Origin: Thalassovita taeanensis
GTDB lineage: Bacteria > Pseudomonadota > Alphaproteobacteria > Rhodobacterales > Rhodobacteraceae
NCBI RefSeq assembly: GCF_900110775.1
Contig: NZ_FOEP01000003.1
Location: 62,001 to 126,000 of the forward strand
Length of the DNA: 64,000 nucleotides
Reading direction: 5' to 3'
Position 1 is the first letter of the stretch; each line of letters begins with the position of its first letter. Shown piece after piece: positions 25,490 through 35,000 of this stretch. A program made the translations under genes and the position numbers. The notes under the pieces are model-generated. The model was not told the DNA's origin, made no database searches, and saw nothing but the letters and a program-made list of their open reading frames with translations.

Positions 25490-26454
25490 GCACCGTTGCC
25501 GCTGTTGCCATCGGGCGCAATGAAGGCGCGCGATTGCTCCGCTGTCTGAGCACCCTGAAAGATCAGGTCGCGCGGGTGGTTTATGTCGATAGCGGATCAA
25601 GTGACGGCAGTGTGCAGGCGGCGCGGGAACTGGGGGCCGAGGTGGTCTTGCTGGATACATCCGTGCCCTTTACAGCCGCGCGGGCGCGCAATGCCGGGTT
25701 CGAGGCGCTGAAGGCGCAAGGTCTGCCGGATCTGGTGCAATTCGTCGATGGCGATTGCGGACTTGTGCCAGGCTGGATTGCTGCTGCGGTGGCCGAGCTG
25801 GAAGCGCGGCCCGAAGTGGGAATCGTGACTGGCTGGCGATCAGAGATTCACCCTGAGGCAAGTATTTACAACGCGTTGGCAGAGTTTGAGTGGCACCGGC
25901 CCGCGGGCGAGATTGCGGCTTGTGGCGGAGACATGATGGTGCGGGCGACCGCGTTCGATGCGGTGGGCGGGTTCAACCCCACGGTGATAGCCGCCGAGGA
26001 TGACGAGTTTTGCGCACGCATGCGCAAATCAGGGCGAAAGATTGAACGCTTACCGCTGCCGATGACCCGGCATGACGCAGCGATGACCCGGTTTTCGCAA
26101 TGGTGGCAGCGCGCGATCCGCAGTGGCCACGGCTTTGCACAGGTCGGCGCCCTGCATCCCGAGCATTTCGTTGCCGAACAACGGCGCGTCTGGATGTTTG
26201 GCGCGATTTTACCGCTGATCCTTCTGGTGGGGCTAGCAAGCGTTTGGCACGTGGCCGTTCTGGTTTTGCTGGCTTATGGGCTGTCCTATCTGCGCACCGT
26301 TGGCGGGCTGACTCGCGAAGGGTTGCCACGCAAACAGGCGCGCGCGCAGGCGGTGTTCCTGAGCCTGTCAAAATTCCCCAACCTGATCGGGATGCTCAGA
26401 TATTATCTGCGTCGGGCTCGTGGCAGCGCCATGCGCATCATTGAATACAAGTGA
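25486..26454 (+). CDS. Glycosyltransferase family 2 with C-terminal membrane segments
   Basis: 322 aa. A GT-A domain with VAIGRNEGARLLRCL at the start, the DSGSSDGS nucleotide-binding loop, and the metal motif FVDGDCG (DxD type) is followed by EDDEFCARMRKSG, typical of GT2 catalysis. About residues 240-285 form one or two membrane helices (MFGAILPLILLVGLASVWHV), which should keep it at the inner membrane. GGAGG precedes the ATG at 25486, which overlaps the previous stop by 4 bp. Confidence 0.9.
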   Translation: MSTVAAVAIGRNEGARLLRCLSTLKDQVARVVYVDSGSSDGSVQAARELGAEVVLLDTSVPFTAARARNAGFEALKAQGLPDLVQFVDGDCGLVPGWIAAAVAELEARPEVGIVTGWRSEIHPEASIYNALAEFEWHRPAGEIAACGGDMMVRATAFDAVGGFNPTVIAAEDDEFCARMRKSGRKIERLPLPMTRHDAAMTRFSQWWQRAIRSGHGFAQVGALHPEHFVAEQRRVWMFGAILPLILLVGLASVWHVAVLVLLAYGLSYLRTVGGLTREGLPRKQARAQAVFLSLSKFPNLIGMLRYYLRRARGSAMRIIEYK

Positions 26455-26471
26455 TCAAGGAGTGACCTGTC

Positions 26472-28568
26472 GTGACCAGTAAACCCATTCGCGTCGGTAT
26501 CATCGGGGCTGGCTATATCGCCAGCTGGCACGCGGACGCATTGCGCGCTGCGCCGGATGTCGAACTGGTCTGCATTTGCGACGTGTCGCTGAGTGCGGCG
26601 CAGGATCTGGCGGCGGGGTATGGGGTGGTCGCCTTTGGCTCGGTCGAGGAAATGATCGCAGCAAAGGTATGCGACGCCGTGCATATTCTGACACCGCCGA
26701 ACCTGCATCATGATATTTCGCTGACCTGCTTAAAGGCCGGGTTGCATTGTCTGGTGGAAAAGCCAGTGGCGCTCTCGGCAGCAGAAACACAGGCGATGGT
26801 AGAAGCCGCAGACGCGGCGGGGGTGACCTTTGCCGCCGGGCACAACTTTCTGGGCATACCCGGCTATCGCCGCCTGAAACAGGCGCGCGATGCCGGGCGG
26901 CTGGGTCGGGTGTCTGCGATCGAGATCAACTGGTGCTTCCCGATGGCGCCGCTGCGGTCGGGGCCCTACGGGCTGTGGTTGCTGCGCGACCCGCAAAATA
27001 TGCTGCTGGAACTGGGGCCGCATCCCTTTGCCTTCGCGGTCGATCTGTTTGGCCCGCTGGAGGTACTGCATCTGGAGTTGGGGCAACCGGTGACTCTGCC
27101 GGGCGGTGCGGTGCGGCATCAGTCGTGGCGGGTTCTGGCGCGGGCAGGCGAGGTGGATGTAAATATCAACTTGTCGCTGGTGGAAACGCACGATGACCGT
27201 TCGGTCACATTGCGCGGCTCATCGGGCGTAGCACGCTTGGACTATGCCGCCGATACGCTGGTGATTTCACAAGACAACGCCGCCGACCTGGTGCTCAACC
27301 CGTTTCTGAAACAGATGTCTTTGGCGGGGCAGCACCTGCGCGAGGGCGTGGTGAATGCAGCGCGGCAGTTGGTGTCGCTGAACCAGAAATCGCCCTATGG
27401 GCTGAGCTTTCGCGGCGCGGTCAACGGGGTGTACAGCGCGCTGCGCAATGGCGCGCCAGTGGATGCGCGCTTTGACGGGCGTTCGGCCGTGACGGTGATG
27501 AAGGCGATTGACGATACCTTGGCAAAGATGCCCGGCAACAGCGATCCGGCGCCAGCACAGGGCACGCCCCGCCCAACTGTGATGGTGATCGGCGGCACCG
27601 GGTTTATCGGGCGCAATCTAACGCGCACGCTTGTGGCGCGGGGGTATGACGTGCGCGTGGTCAGCCGGGGGCGGATCGGGCCGTTTGGCGACATCGCTGA
27701 CCACGTTGAAACCGTTTCGCTCTCGATGAGTGATCTTGAGGGGCTGACCGCGTCGATGCAGGGGATTGATGCGGTGTTCAATCTGGCCAAGTCGATGGAC
27801 ACCACTTGGGAGGATGCGCAGAAGAACGATGTTGGCACGGCCTTGCGCGTCGCAGAAGCGGCGCTGGCGGCGGGGGTGAGGCGGCTGGTCTATACCGGGA
27901 CGATCGCGTCCTATGACATGTCGGACCCGTCGCGCGTGATCACCGAGGACACCGGCTTTGGCGACGATATGAGCGACCGCAACCTTTACGCTCGGTCCAA
28001 GGCGGAATGTGAACGCCAGTTGATGCAGATGTACCGCGACCGGGGACTGCCGTTGGTGATCGCGCGTCCGGGTATCGTGATTGGCGCGGGAGGGCCACTG
28101 CAACATTGGGGGATCGGGCGCTGGCATGGCGCCGGTGCGGTGCGGATCTGGGGGCATGGGCGCAACACGCTGCCCTTCGTGTTGGCCGATGATGTGTCGG
28201 ATGCGCTGGTGCGTATGATCGAGACCGAAGCCGCCGTTGGCCAATCCTTCAACCTGATCGGTGCACCTATGATGTCGGCGCGGGGCTATTTCGACGCGAT
28301 CCATCAAAGCCTTGGCGCACGGATCAAGGTGCGGCCCGGCTCGCTCTATGCTTTCTATCTGGCGGATGGGGTGAAATATGCGCTGAAGACCCATGTGCTG
28401 CGGCGAAAAGGGGCGGTGCGCCCGTCGTTGAAAGACTGGAAATCGCGGGCGCATTTTTCTCCCTTCGACAACGCGCACCCCAAGGCCATTCTGGGCTGGA
28501 GCCCAGAGACAGACACCAACCGGTTCATCGCCCGAGGGATACACGATGCAAATCTGTTTGGGCTGTAA
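26472..28568 (+). CDS. Gfo/Idh/MocA oxidoreductase fused to NAD-dependent epimerase
   Basis: 698 aa two-domain protein. Residues about 1-350 are a Gfo/Idh/MocA oxidoreductase (GIIGAGYIASWHADAL near residue 9 and EKPVALS). Residues about 369-698 are an extended SDR (MVIGGTGFIGRNLTR; YARSK as catalytic Tyr/Lys). Both cofactor-binding motifs look intact, so both halves may be active, channelling a nucleotide-sugar through an oxidised intermediate. Separate genes for the same two families sit only 4 kb upstream. The start is a GTG with AAGGAGTGA ahead of it. It is the last gene of the plus-strand sugar operon. Confidence 0.88.
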   Translation: MTSKPIRVGIIGAGYIASWHADALRAAPDVELVCICDVSLSAAQDLAAGYGVVAFGSVEEMIAAKVCDAVHILTPPNLHHDISLTCLKAGLHCLVEKPVALSAAETQAMVEAADAAGVTFAAGHNFLGIPGYRRLKQARDAGRLGRVSAIEINWCFPMAPLRSGPYGLWLLRDPQNMLLELGPHPFAFAVDLFGPLEVLHLELGQPVTLPGGAVRHQSWRVLARAGEVDVNINLSLVETHDDRSVTLRGSSGVARLDYAADTLVISQDNAADLVLNPFLKQMSLAGQHLREGVVNAARQLVSLNQKSPYGLSFRGAVNGVYSALRNGAPVDARFDGRSAVTVMKAIDDTLAKMPGNSDPAPAQGTPRPTVMVIGGTGFIGRNLTRTLVARGYDVRVVSRGRIGPFGDIADHVETVSLSMSDLEGLTASMQGIDAVFNLAKSMDTTWEDAQKNDVGTALRVAEAALAAGVRRLVYTGTIASYDMSDPSRVITEDTGFGDDMSDRNLYARSKAECERQLMQMYRDRGLPLVIARPGIVIGAGGPLQHWGIGRWHGAGAVRIWGHGRNTLPFVLADDVSDALVRMIETEAAVGQSFNLIGAPMMSARGYFDAIHQSLGARIKVRPGSLYAFYLADGVKYALKTHVLRRKGAVRPSLKDWKSRAHFSPFDNAHPKAILGWSPETDTNRFIARGIHDANLFGL

Positions 28569-28736
28569 GGCATTAATCTGGCTTAATTTCGCCGTTTTTT
28601 TCCTGTTTTCTGCATCGAAAGCAACAAATGATTCGCGTCGTCTTTTTCAGGCCCCGGCAGGCATTATACGCAGTCCTGTCTGGAAAAAAGAACGATTGGA
28701 CAAAACCGACCCGAGGATGACGAGGGGAAGGGTAAA

Positions 28737-29654
28737 ATGGCAGAGCATGTAGTACGTCGCCGCGGGCAGAAGCGCCTGGGGCGGGAGGACAAGACCAAAT
28801 TGCTGGAACGCGTCGCCCGCTACTCGGATGAAATCGAGAAGCAGGAGAAAGCTGTACGCGCCGCGATGGTTTCCTCTGAGCGCGCGCCGACTGTCGCTGC
28901 CGTCCCATCTGCGCCAGAGGTGAAGCAGGTTGATATCTGGGACATGCTGCCAACCGTTCCGGTGGACGAAGCGCTTTTGGAAAGAAATCTGGTGATTACC
29001 GCCAGCCGCAACGACCCCGCGCATGCCGCCTTTGACGTGTTGCGCGCGCGTCTGGTGCAGACCCTGACCGAGAACGGCTGGAAGCGCGTCGGCATCACCT
29101 CGCCCACACGTGATTGTGGAAAAACCTTTGTCGCAGCCAATCTGGCGATCACGCTGTCGCGCTATGAAAACAGCCGGACAGTTCTGCTGGATCTGGATAT
29201 GCGTAACCCCAGTGTGGCCAATACCTTGGGCGCACATAATGTCGGCAGCATCGGTGATTACCTGCGGGCTGTCACCTCGACCCGCGATCAGTTTCGCCGG
29301 ATTGGGAAAAACACGCTCAAGATCGGTGGGTCGCTTGCCATCGCCATGAATGACCGAATTGAACCCTATGCCGCGGAATTGCTACAGGACCCGGTCACCA
29401 GAGAACGCCTGCACCAAATGGAGCTGGAGCTGTCGCCGGATATCATCCTGTTCGATCTGCCCCCGGCGTTGGCGCAGGATGACGTCATCGCTTTCCGACA
29501 AAATCTGGACGGGGTTCTTGTGGTCACGGACGGGCGCAAAACAAGTGCTGCCGAAGTGCGCGAAGTCATGCGTCGGTTGGGGACGGACCTGCCTTTGTTG
29601 GGGGTGATCCTGAACAAGGCAGAAGACGCATCAGACAGCGATTATGGCTACTGA
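28737..29654 (+). CDS. CpsD/CapB-type P-loop ATPase of EPS export control
   Basis: 305 aa. It belongs to the BY-kinase/CpsD-like P-loop group that works with Wzz-type chain-length proteins. Walker A is SPTRDCGKT (122-130, less glycine-rich than usual), Walker A' is VLLDLDMRNPS (149-159) and Walker B IILFDLPP. A basic N-terminal 60 residues precede the ATPase domain. The C-terminus ends DSDYGY with only two tyrosines, not the tyrosine-rich tail of many BY-kinases, so autophosphorylation control may be reduced. It converges with the Wzz gene (9-bp gap), the expected partner. Confidence 0.85.
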   Translation: MAEHVVRRRGQKRLGREDKTKLLERVARYSDEIEKQEKAVRAAMVSSERAPTVAAVPSAPEVKQVDIWDMLPTVPVDEALLERNLVITASRNDPAHAAFDVLRARLVQTLTENGWKRVGITSPTRDCGKTFVAANLAITLSRYENSRTVLLDLDMRNPSVANTLGAHNVGSIGDYLRAVTSTRDQFRRIGKNTLKIGGSLAIAMNDRIEPYAAELLQDPVTRERLHQMELELSPDIILFDLPPALAQDDVIAFRQNLDGVLVVTDGRKTSAAEVREVMRRLGTDLPLLGVILNKAEDASDSDYGY

Positions 29655-29663
29655 GGCGCGGCT

Positions 29664-30980
29664 TTAACCCATATCTGGGCGGCGATTAAACACGTTCAGC
29701 CCCTCAAGGATCGCGCCCAGTCGATCCCGCAGAAGCGCCACGATGCCAAGCGGTACGAGAAGAGCCAGTGCCGCCCAGCCCAATCTGCGAAGGCGCGTTG
29801 TCCGCGACTTGCGCAGGTTCGGGATAATCACCACCGGGCGTAGATCCAACTCGCGCTCCATCTGGGCGCTCGTGCGCATCACCGGGCTGACCATCTCCAA
29901 CCCAAAAGCCAGCCCAAATCCCGCGAAAATCGAGGCGATCGCCCCGGCGATGGCGATCTTTCTTTTGCCTGCGGACACGGGATATTCTGGAACAAGCGCC
30001 GTTTCCAGAACCTCGAACCGCTCAAACTGGTTCTGGCTTTCCAGTTGCTGCGCCATGGCAGCCTCGGTCCGGCGGGTGGTTATCACCCGAAACTCATCCT
30101 GCAACTGATCCAATTTACGGCTCATGGCGCTGAACTGGCGTTCGACTTCGGGCGCTGCATTCAGTGCGGTTTCAATCTCGGTGATCCGGTCCTGAACCAG
30201 CATCAGCTGCTGCCGCAGCAGTTCGGTTTGGCGGGTCTGTTCATCAGCCCGTAAGCGGTCCCGGTTGGTCTCCAATTGAATGATCCGGCCTTCAACTTCC
30301 AACAGTGATTCCTTGAGCCGCGCCAGTTGATCGCGCTGCGCCGTAACGCCATCGGGCAGCGACGCGGAATGGGCTTCCTTGAACCGGGCGAATTCCTGCT
30401 CCAACGTCTCGATTTCAGCGCCAACACGCGCCTCTTCCGCTTTAAAAAATCCAAGCGTGCGGGTTGCCCGGCCTTCGCGGCGTTCTTTGCCTTCGACCAA
30501 AACAAGGGACAAAAACTCGTTTGCCACGTCTGCTGCCTGTCGGGCGTCGCCCATCTGAACCGTGATAATCAGGCCAGAGGGATGAACATCGGGGCGCCAG
30601 CTTTGTGCGGGATCAATAAGTTCAACGATCCGCGCCGACTGACGCAACATCCCGACTTTCTGCGCCAACGACAGTGTAGGATCTTCCGAGAACAAATCGA
30701 ATTTCTCAATCACGGCAACAATACTGTCGCGCGACATCAGTTTTTGTTCAATCAGCTTGATGCGGTTCTCGTTGCTGTTCACGCTGGCGGAAGGCCGTGT
30801 CAGGTCTGCGGCAATCTGGGGCGTTTCAATTTGGATAACGGCCGTCGCTTCATAGATCGCCGGGCGGCTCATGGCGTAAGCCAAAGACAGCGAAACGCCC
30901 GCAGCGACCACCGCAACAATCAGAAGCGCGCGCCGACGAAGCATTTTCAACACATTTGAACGAGACTGCAACTTACTCAT
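29664..30980 (-). CDS. Wzz/GumC-type polysaccharide chain-length determinant
   Basis: 438 aa inner-membrane protein. A TM helix at about residues 18-38 (ALLIVAVVAAGVSLSLAY), a periplasmic domain with long heptad-rich coiled coils (about 180-310, EETRVGAEIETLEQEF-like and QLMLVQDRITEIETAL), the PVSAGKRK juxtamembrane proline motif near 355, and a second TM pair follow. No ATPase domain is attached; that activity is in the convergent CpsD-like gene. It controls EPS chain length in the Wzx/Wzy pathway. The ATG at 30980 has AAGGA 7 nt upstream. Confidence 0.9.
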   Translation of the reverse strand: MSKLQSRSNVLKMLRRRALLIVAVVAAGVSLSLAYAMSRPAIYEATAVIQIETPQIAADLTRPSASVNSNENRIKLIEQKLMSRDSIVAVIEKFDLFSEDPTLSLAQKVGMLRQSARIVELIDPAQSWRPDVHPSGLIITVQMGDARQAADVANEFLSLVLVEGKERREGRATRTLGFFKAEEARVGAEIETLEQEFARFKEAHSASLPDGVTAQRDQLARLKESLLEVEGRIIQLETNRDRLRADEQTRQTELLRQQLMLVQDRITEIETALNAAPEVERQFSAMSRKLDQLQDEFRVITTRRTEAAMAQQLESQNQFERFEVLETALVPEYPVSAGKRKIAIAGAIASIFAGFGLAFGLEMVSPVMRTSAQMERELDLRPVVIIPNLRKSRTTRLRRLGWAALALLVPLGIVALLRDRLGAILEGLNVFNRRPDMG

Positions 30981-31297
30981 AAAACTATCCTTGTTTGCCA
31001 GAAAACGGCATACGTACACGCAATAAAACCTTGGGCCACTCAGGGCATGATTGCATTGCAATATAGAGAAAAGTCCCTGATTTTTCTATTTTATTTGAGC
31101 GCAAATCGGGAAACAGTGTATTTCGCGCCCTCCGTTTTAGGCCATATTTCAGCCACATTTCGGCGGGGCAAAAACGCTTGCGCATGTCAGTCCGCCATTC
31201 AGATACCAATCTTCACAAAACTGGCCTTTTGTTGATGCTCTATCTGTGCCGGGCGACACCGCGCGGTTTGCAAGGGTATGCTCGGCTTATGGGGTTT
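30981..31297. other. 317-bp non-coding gap (wzz promoter region)
   Basis: No convincing gene. The part next to the Wzz gene is AT-rich compared with its surroundings and should contain that gene's promoter, but no clear -35/-10 pair was found. A perfect 13-nt palindrome, ATTGCATTGCAAT, lies at 31050-31062. Confidence 0.6.
31050..31062. promoter_or_regulatory. Palindrome upstream of Wzz gene
   Basis: ATTGCATTGCAAT is a perfect palindrome (6-nt arms, 1-nt centre) about 70 bp upstream of the Wzz start. It could be an operator; no regulator is assigned. Confidence 0.3.
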
Positions 31298-32011
31298 TCA
31301 GATGCCTTTCGGATCGGAACATGGCTGCTGAAGTTGTGCTTGGGTCAGCGTCACCGCAGTCATGACATGCCCGTGCTCATATGCAAAACGGCCATCAAGT
31401 AGCGTACCTTTGGGGATCGACAGAACCGAGGTCAGAAACTCGGCCTGAAACCGGCCTGCTTCGATTTTTGGCCAGATCCTCAGGGTTTGAAACCCGAACA
31501 ACGCCCGCGTCAGTGAGTATTGCGCCTTGTAGGCACACTCCTTGGCGCTAAAGAGGAATTTGGCGCGCCTTCCGCGCTGTGGTTCGGGCAACGCACGCAG
31601 GTCCAAGATCTCGGCTGGGCTCAGGATTTCGGGCCACAGTTCGGGCGGTAAGGGCGTGTCTTCTTCCAAGTCAAGCCCAAGGGATAACGCGTGTTCTGTT
31701 CGCGCCAGAACTGCCACGCACAGGGTATCAGAATGTGACAGCGTGCCGATGATACCATCCGGCCAGACAGGCGCGCGATCATTGGCGCGAAGAATGGCGG
31801 TTTCAGGCCGTTGCAGCGCGCGCAATGCCTGACGCGCAGCGACGCGTCCAGCCGTGAATTCGCGCGCCCGCTTTGGCACTGCGCGGGCGACAGCCGTCTG
31901 TTCGTCTGGCCAGAGTGGACCCGAGGGCGAGCGGGGGTCTTCGACTCCGATCCCCACGCCCGTTCCAAACAAACGCCCGACTGTGTCGCAGACTTCTTGC
32001 ACCCGATTCAT
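31298..32011 (-). CDS. 4'-phosphopantetheinyl transferase (Sfp/EntD-type)
   Basis: 237 aa. The enzyme moves the phosphopantetheine arm from CoA onto the serine of carrier domains. Signature residues are in SLGLDLEEDTPLPPELW (magnesium-binding Asp) and FLFSAKECAYKAQYS (family KExxYK), with GTLSHSDTLCVAVL ahead. Its ATG overlaps the NRPS stop by 4 bp, so it is made together with the NRPS and PKS and most likely activates their PCP and ACP domains. It is the last gene of the minus-strand run. Confidence 0.93.
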   Translation of the reverse strand: MNRVQEVCDTVGRLFGTGVGIGVEDPRSPSGPLWPDEQTAVARAVPKRAREFTAGRVAARQALRALQRPETAILRANDRAPVWPDGIIGTLSHSDTLCVAVLARTEHALSLGLDLEEDTPLPPELWPEILSPAEILDLRALPEPQRGRRAKFLFSAKECAYKAQYSLTRALFGFQTLRIWPKIEAGRFQAEFLTSVLSIPKGTLLDGRFAYEHGHVMTAVTLTQAQLQQPCSDPKGI

Positions 32012-35000
32012 GAGGTGCGCGACATCCTTCGCGCGCGCATCTCTTTGCGGCGCGACATGGCATCCGAGCGTGCTTCGGACTGCGGGGCAGCGTCTGGGGT
32101 TGGTGTCGGTGCGGCAGTTCCCGTGATCTCCTGTACTTTGGCAGACAAGACTGACAACACCGGATAGCGGAAGATATCTGTGATGTTCAGCCGCGCCGCG
32201 CCCAGGTGTTCGCGGATTTCACGGTGCGCTTGAACTGCCAGCAGGGAATGGCCGCCCAGCTCAAAGAAATTATCGCGCGCGCCGATGGCTTGAACCCCAA
32301 GAATACGCGACCAGATTGCTGCGATCTGTTTCTCGACATCGTTGGCGGGGGCCACAGCCGACTCCGGGGCCGCGGCCATTCGCGCCTCGGGGGCGGGCAG
32401 CGCTTTGCGGTCCACTTTCTTGTTGGGGGTTAGCGGGAAGATATTCAACGTGACGAATTGCGCGGGCACCATATAGTCGGGCAAGAATTCTTCCAGACGC
32501 GCGCGCAACGCGGCCTCGTTCACCGGGGACGAGCAGGACATATATCCGACCAGACGCACCGCACCGGGGGTATCTTCGCGCGGGATCACCACGGCTTGGG
32601 TGATGTCGGGATGGGCGGCCATCACGGCCTCGATCTCGCCCAGCTCGATCCTGTATCCGCGCAGTTTGACCTGATGGTCGGTGCGGCCAAGGAAATCCAG
32701 CTTGCCATCGGCGCGCCAGCGCACCAGATCGCCAGTGCGATACATACGCGCCCCGGCTGGCGCGGTTGCATCGGCGCTCACAAATGGATCAGGCAGGAAA
32801 CGCTCGGCTGTCAGATCGGGCCGCTGCCAATAGCCACGCGTCACGCCGTCGCCACCGATATGAAGCTCGCCCGGCACGCCAACAGGCGCGGGTCGTCCGG
32901 CCTCGTCCAGCACATAAACCTGCGTATTGGAGATGGGGCGACCGATGTTGACCACGCCTTCGCTTGCCTGTGCACTTTCGGTGGTGGACCAGATCGTGGT
33001 TTCGGTTGGGCCATACATGTTTTCCACATGCGCCTGTGTGAGCGTGGCAAATTCCTGCACCAAGGCACCCGGCAACGCCTCGCCGCCGATCATTAGGTGT
33101 TGGACCCGGCCCAAGGCATGGCGGGCCTCGTCGTTCATGGTGATCATTCGCGCCATTGACGGGGTGCATTGTAGGTGGGTTACGCCATGGCGCACGATCT
33201 GGGCCGCGATCGAGAAGTCATCGGCATCAACCTCGACCTCGGTATTGGCGCGTTTGAGTACCTTGGCCAGATGGGTCAGCCCGTTCAGGACCTCATCCTT
33301 GGCGATGCCGTAATCGATCAGGCAGGCGACCTCGTTCACGCCGATGCGTTTGAGCTGTTCGACCCGGTCCAGACAATCCTCAACCGTGCCAAAAAGCCCG
33401 GAATCCTCGAAATAACGCAGGAAAGCGAAGTCGAGGATCGCGTCCAACTCTTCCTCGTCCAGCGTGCCAAGGTCCAGCTCAAACGGGTTGCTCACGCCTT
33501 CAGGCCGTTTGAACGCGGGGAAGGCCCAGGCGAATTGCTTGATCAGCCCAGCAGCGGAACGCAGATAATCCTTCATCGGTTCGCGCGAAATTTCGCGGGC
33601 TTTCTCGCGGTCCTCGGACACAAAGGTATGCAGCATCAGGGTGACGGTGAAATTCGCCGGGTCGTGGCCCGCATCGCGCAACGCCTGATGGTAGAGTTTG
33701 ATCTTGCCGCCGACCTCGTCCACGCTTTGGCCCAAAAGGTGGGTCAGCACGTTGGCGCCGATCTTGCCCGCCTCTTTCCAAGTGTCGGGGTTGCCCGCAG
33801 TGGTCACCCAAACTTCCAGCTTTTTCGACACCGGGCGCGGCTGGGTCACGACGGCGTGCATTTCACCGTTGGCCATCGGGAATTCGACCTCTTCCCCCAC
33901 CCACAGGCGGCGCAGTTTGTCGATCGTATCCAGCATCGCGGTCTTGTTGTTTGGTGGGCTGTTTTCGGGACGCAACACAAAATCATGCGGCTGCCAGCCG
34001 GACGCAATGCCAAGACCGGTGCGCCCGTTGGTCAGGTTGTCGATCACCGCCCACTCCTCGGCGATCCGGGCCGGGTGGTGCAGCGGGGCGACACAGCTGC
34101 CTGCACGCACGGCCAAATTCCGGGTCAGCGCGGCAACAGCAGCGCCAGTGACGGATGGGTTTGGATACGGCCCGCCGAAGGCGTGGAAATGGCGCTCTGG
34201 CGTCCAGACGGCGCAGAACCCGTTTTGATCGGCGAACTTGGCGCCCTCAAACAGAACCTCGTATTTGTCGCGGCCAACGCCATCGTCGTTGCCCCAATAA
34301 TACAGGCTGAATTCCATCCCCTTGCCTGTCATCGCCAGACGGCCATTGGACACCAGCGCGCGGTTTTCATCGCTGCTGATCACCAGCTTGAACCCGCGCG
34401 CGAGGGTATAGAACAGTTCCAGCACAGAGATGTCGAACGACAGGCTGGTGACCGCCAACCAGACGCCGGGTGGGGAATGGCTGATCCGGTCATCCATGCC
34501 GGTAAAGAAGTTCGACACGTTGCGGTGTTCGACCATTACCCCCTTGGGCCGCCCAGTAGAGCCGGAAGTATAAATCATATAGGCTAGATCGGTGCCACTT
34601 ACCCCACTATCAAGGTTATCCGTCGGCGCCGACAATACGCGCGGATCGCTGTCCAGCGGTAGCACCTGCGCTTGATGCGCGGGCAGATCGCCGACCATTG
34701 CGTGTTGCGCCACAATCACCGGCGCACCGCTGTCTTCGATATAAAGCGCGATACGGTCGGCGGGATAGGTCGGATCAAGCGGTACGTAAGCACCGCCTGC
34801 TTTGAGGATCCCCAAAGCGCCGATCAGCAACGAGGGCGAGCGCTGAGTGTATAGCCCCACCAGAGTGCCCGGCTTCACCCCCATTTCACGCAGCACATGG
34901 GCCACCTGATTGGAACGCGCGTTCAGCTCGGCATAGCTGAGGGCGTCGCCCTCGAACACCAGCGCGGTGGCATCAGGGGTCTTGGCGACCTGACGTTCAA

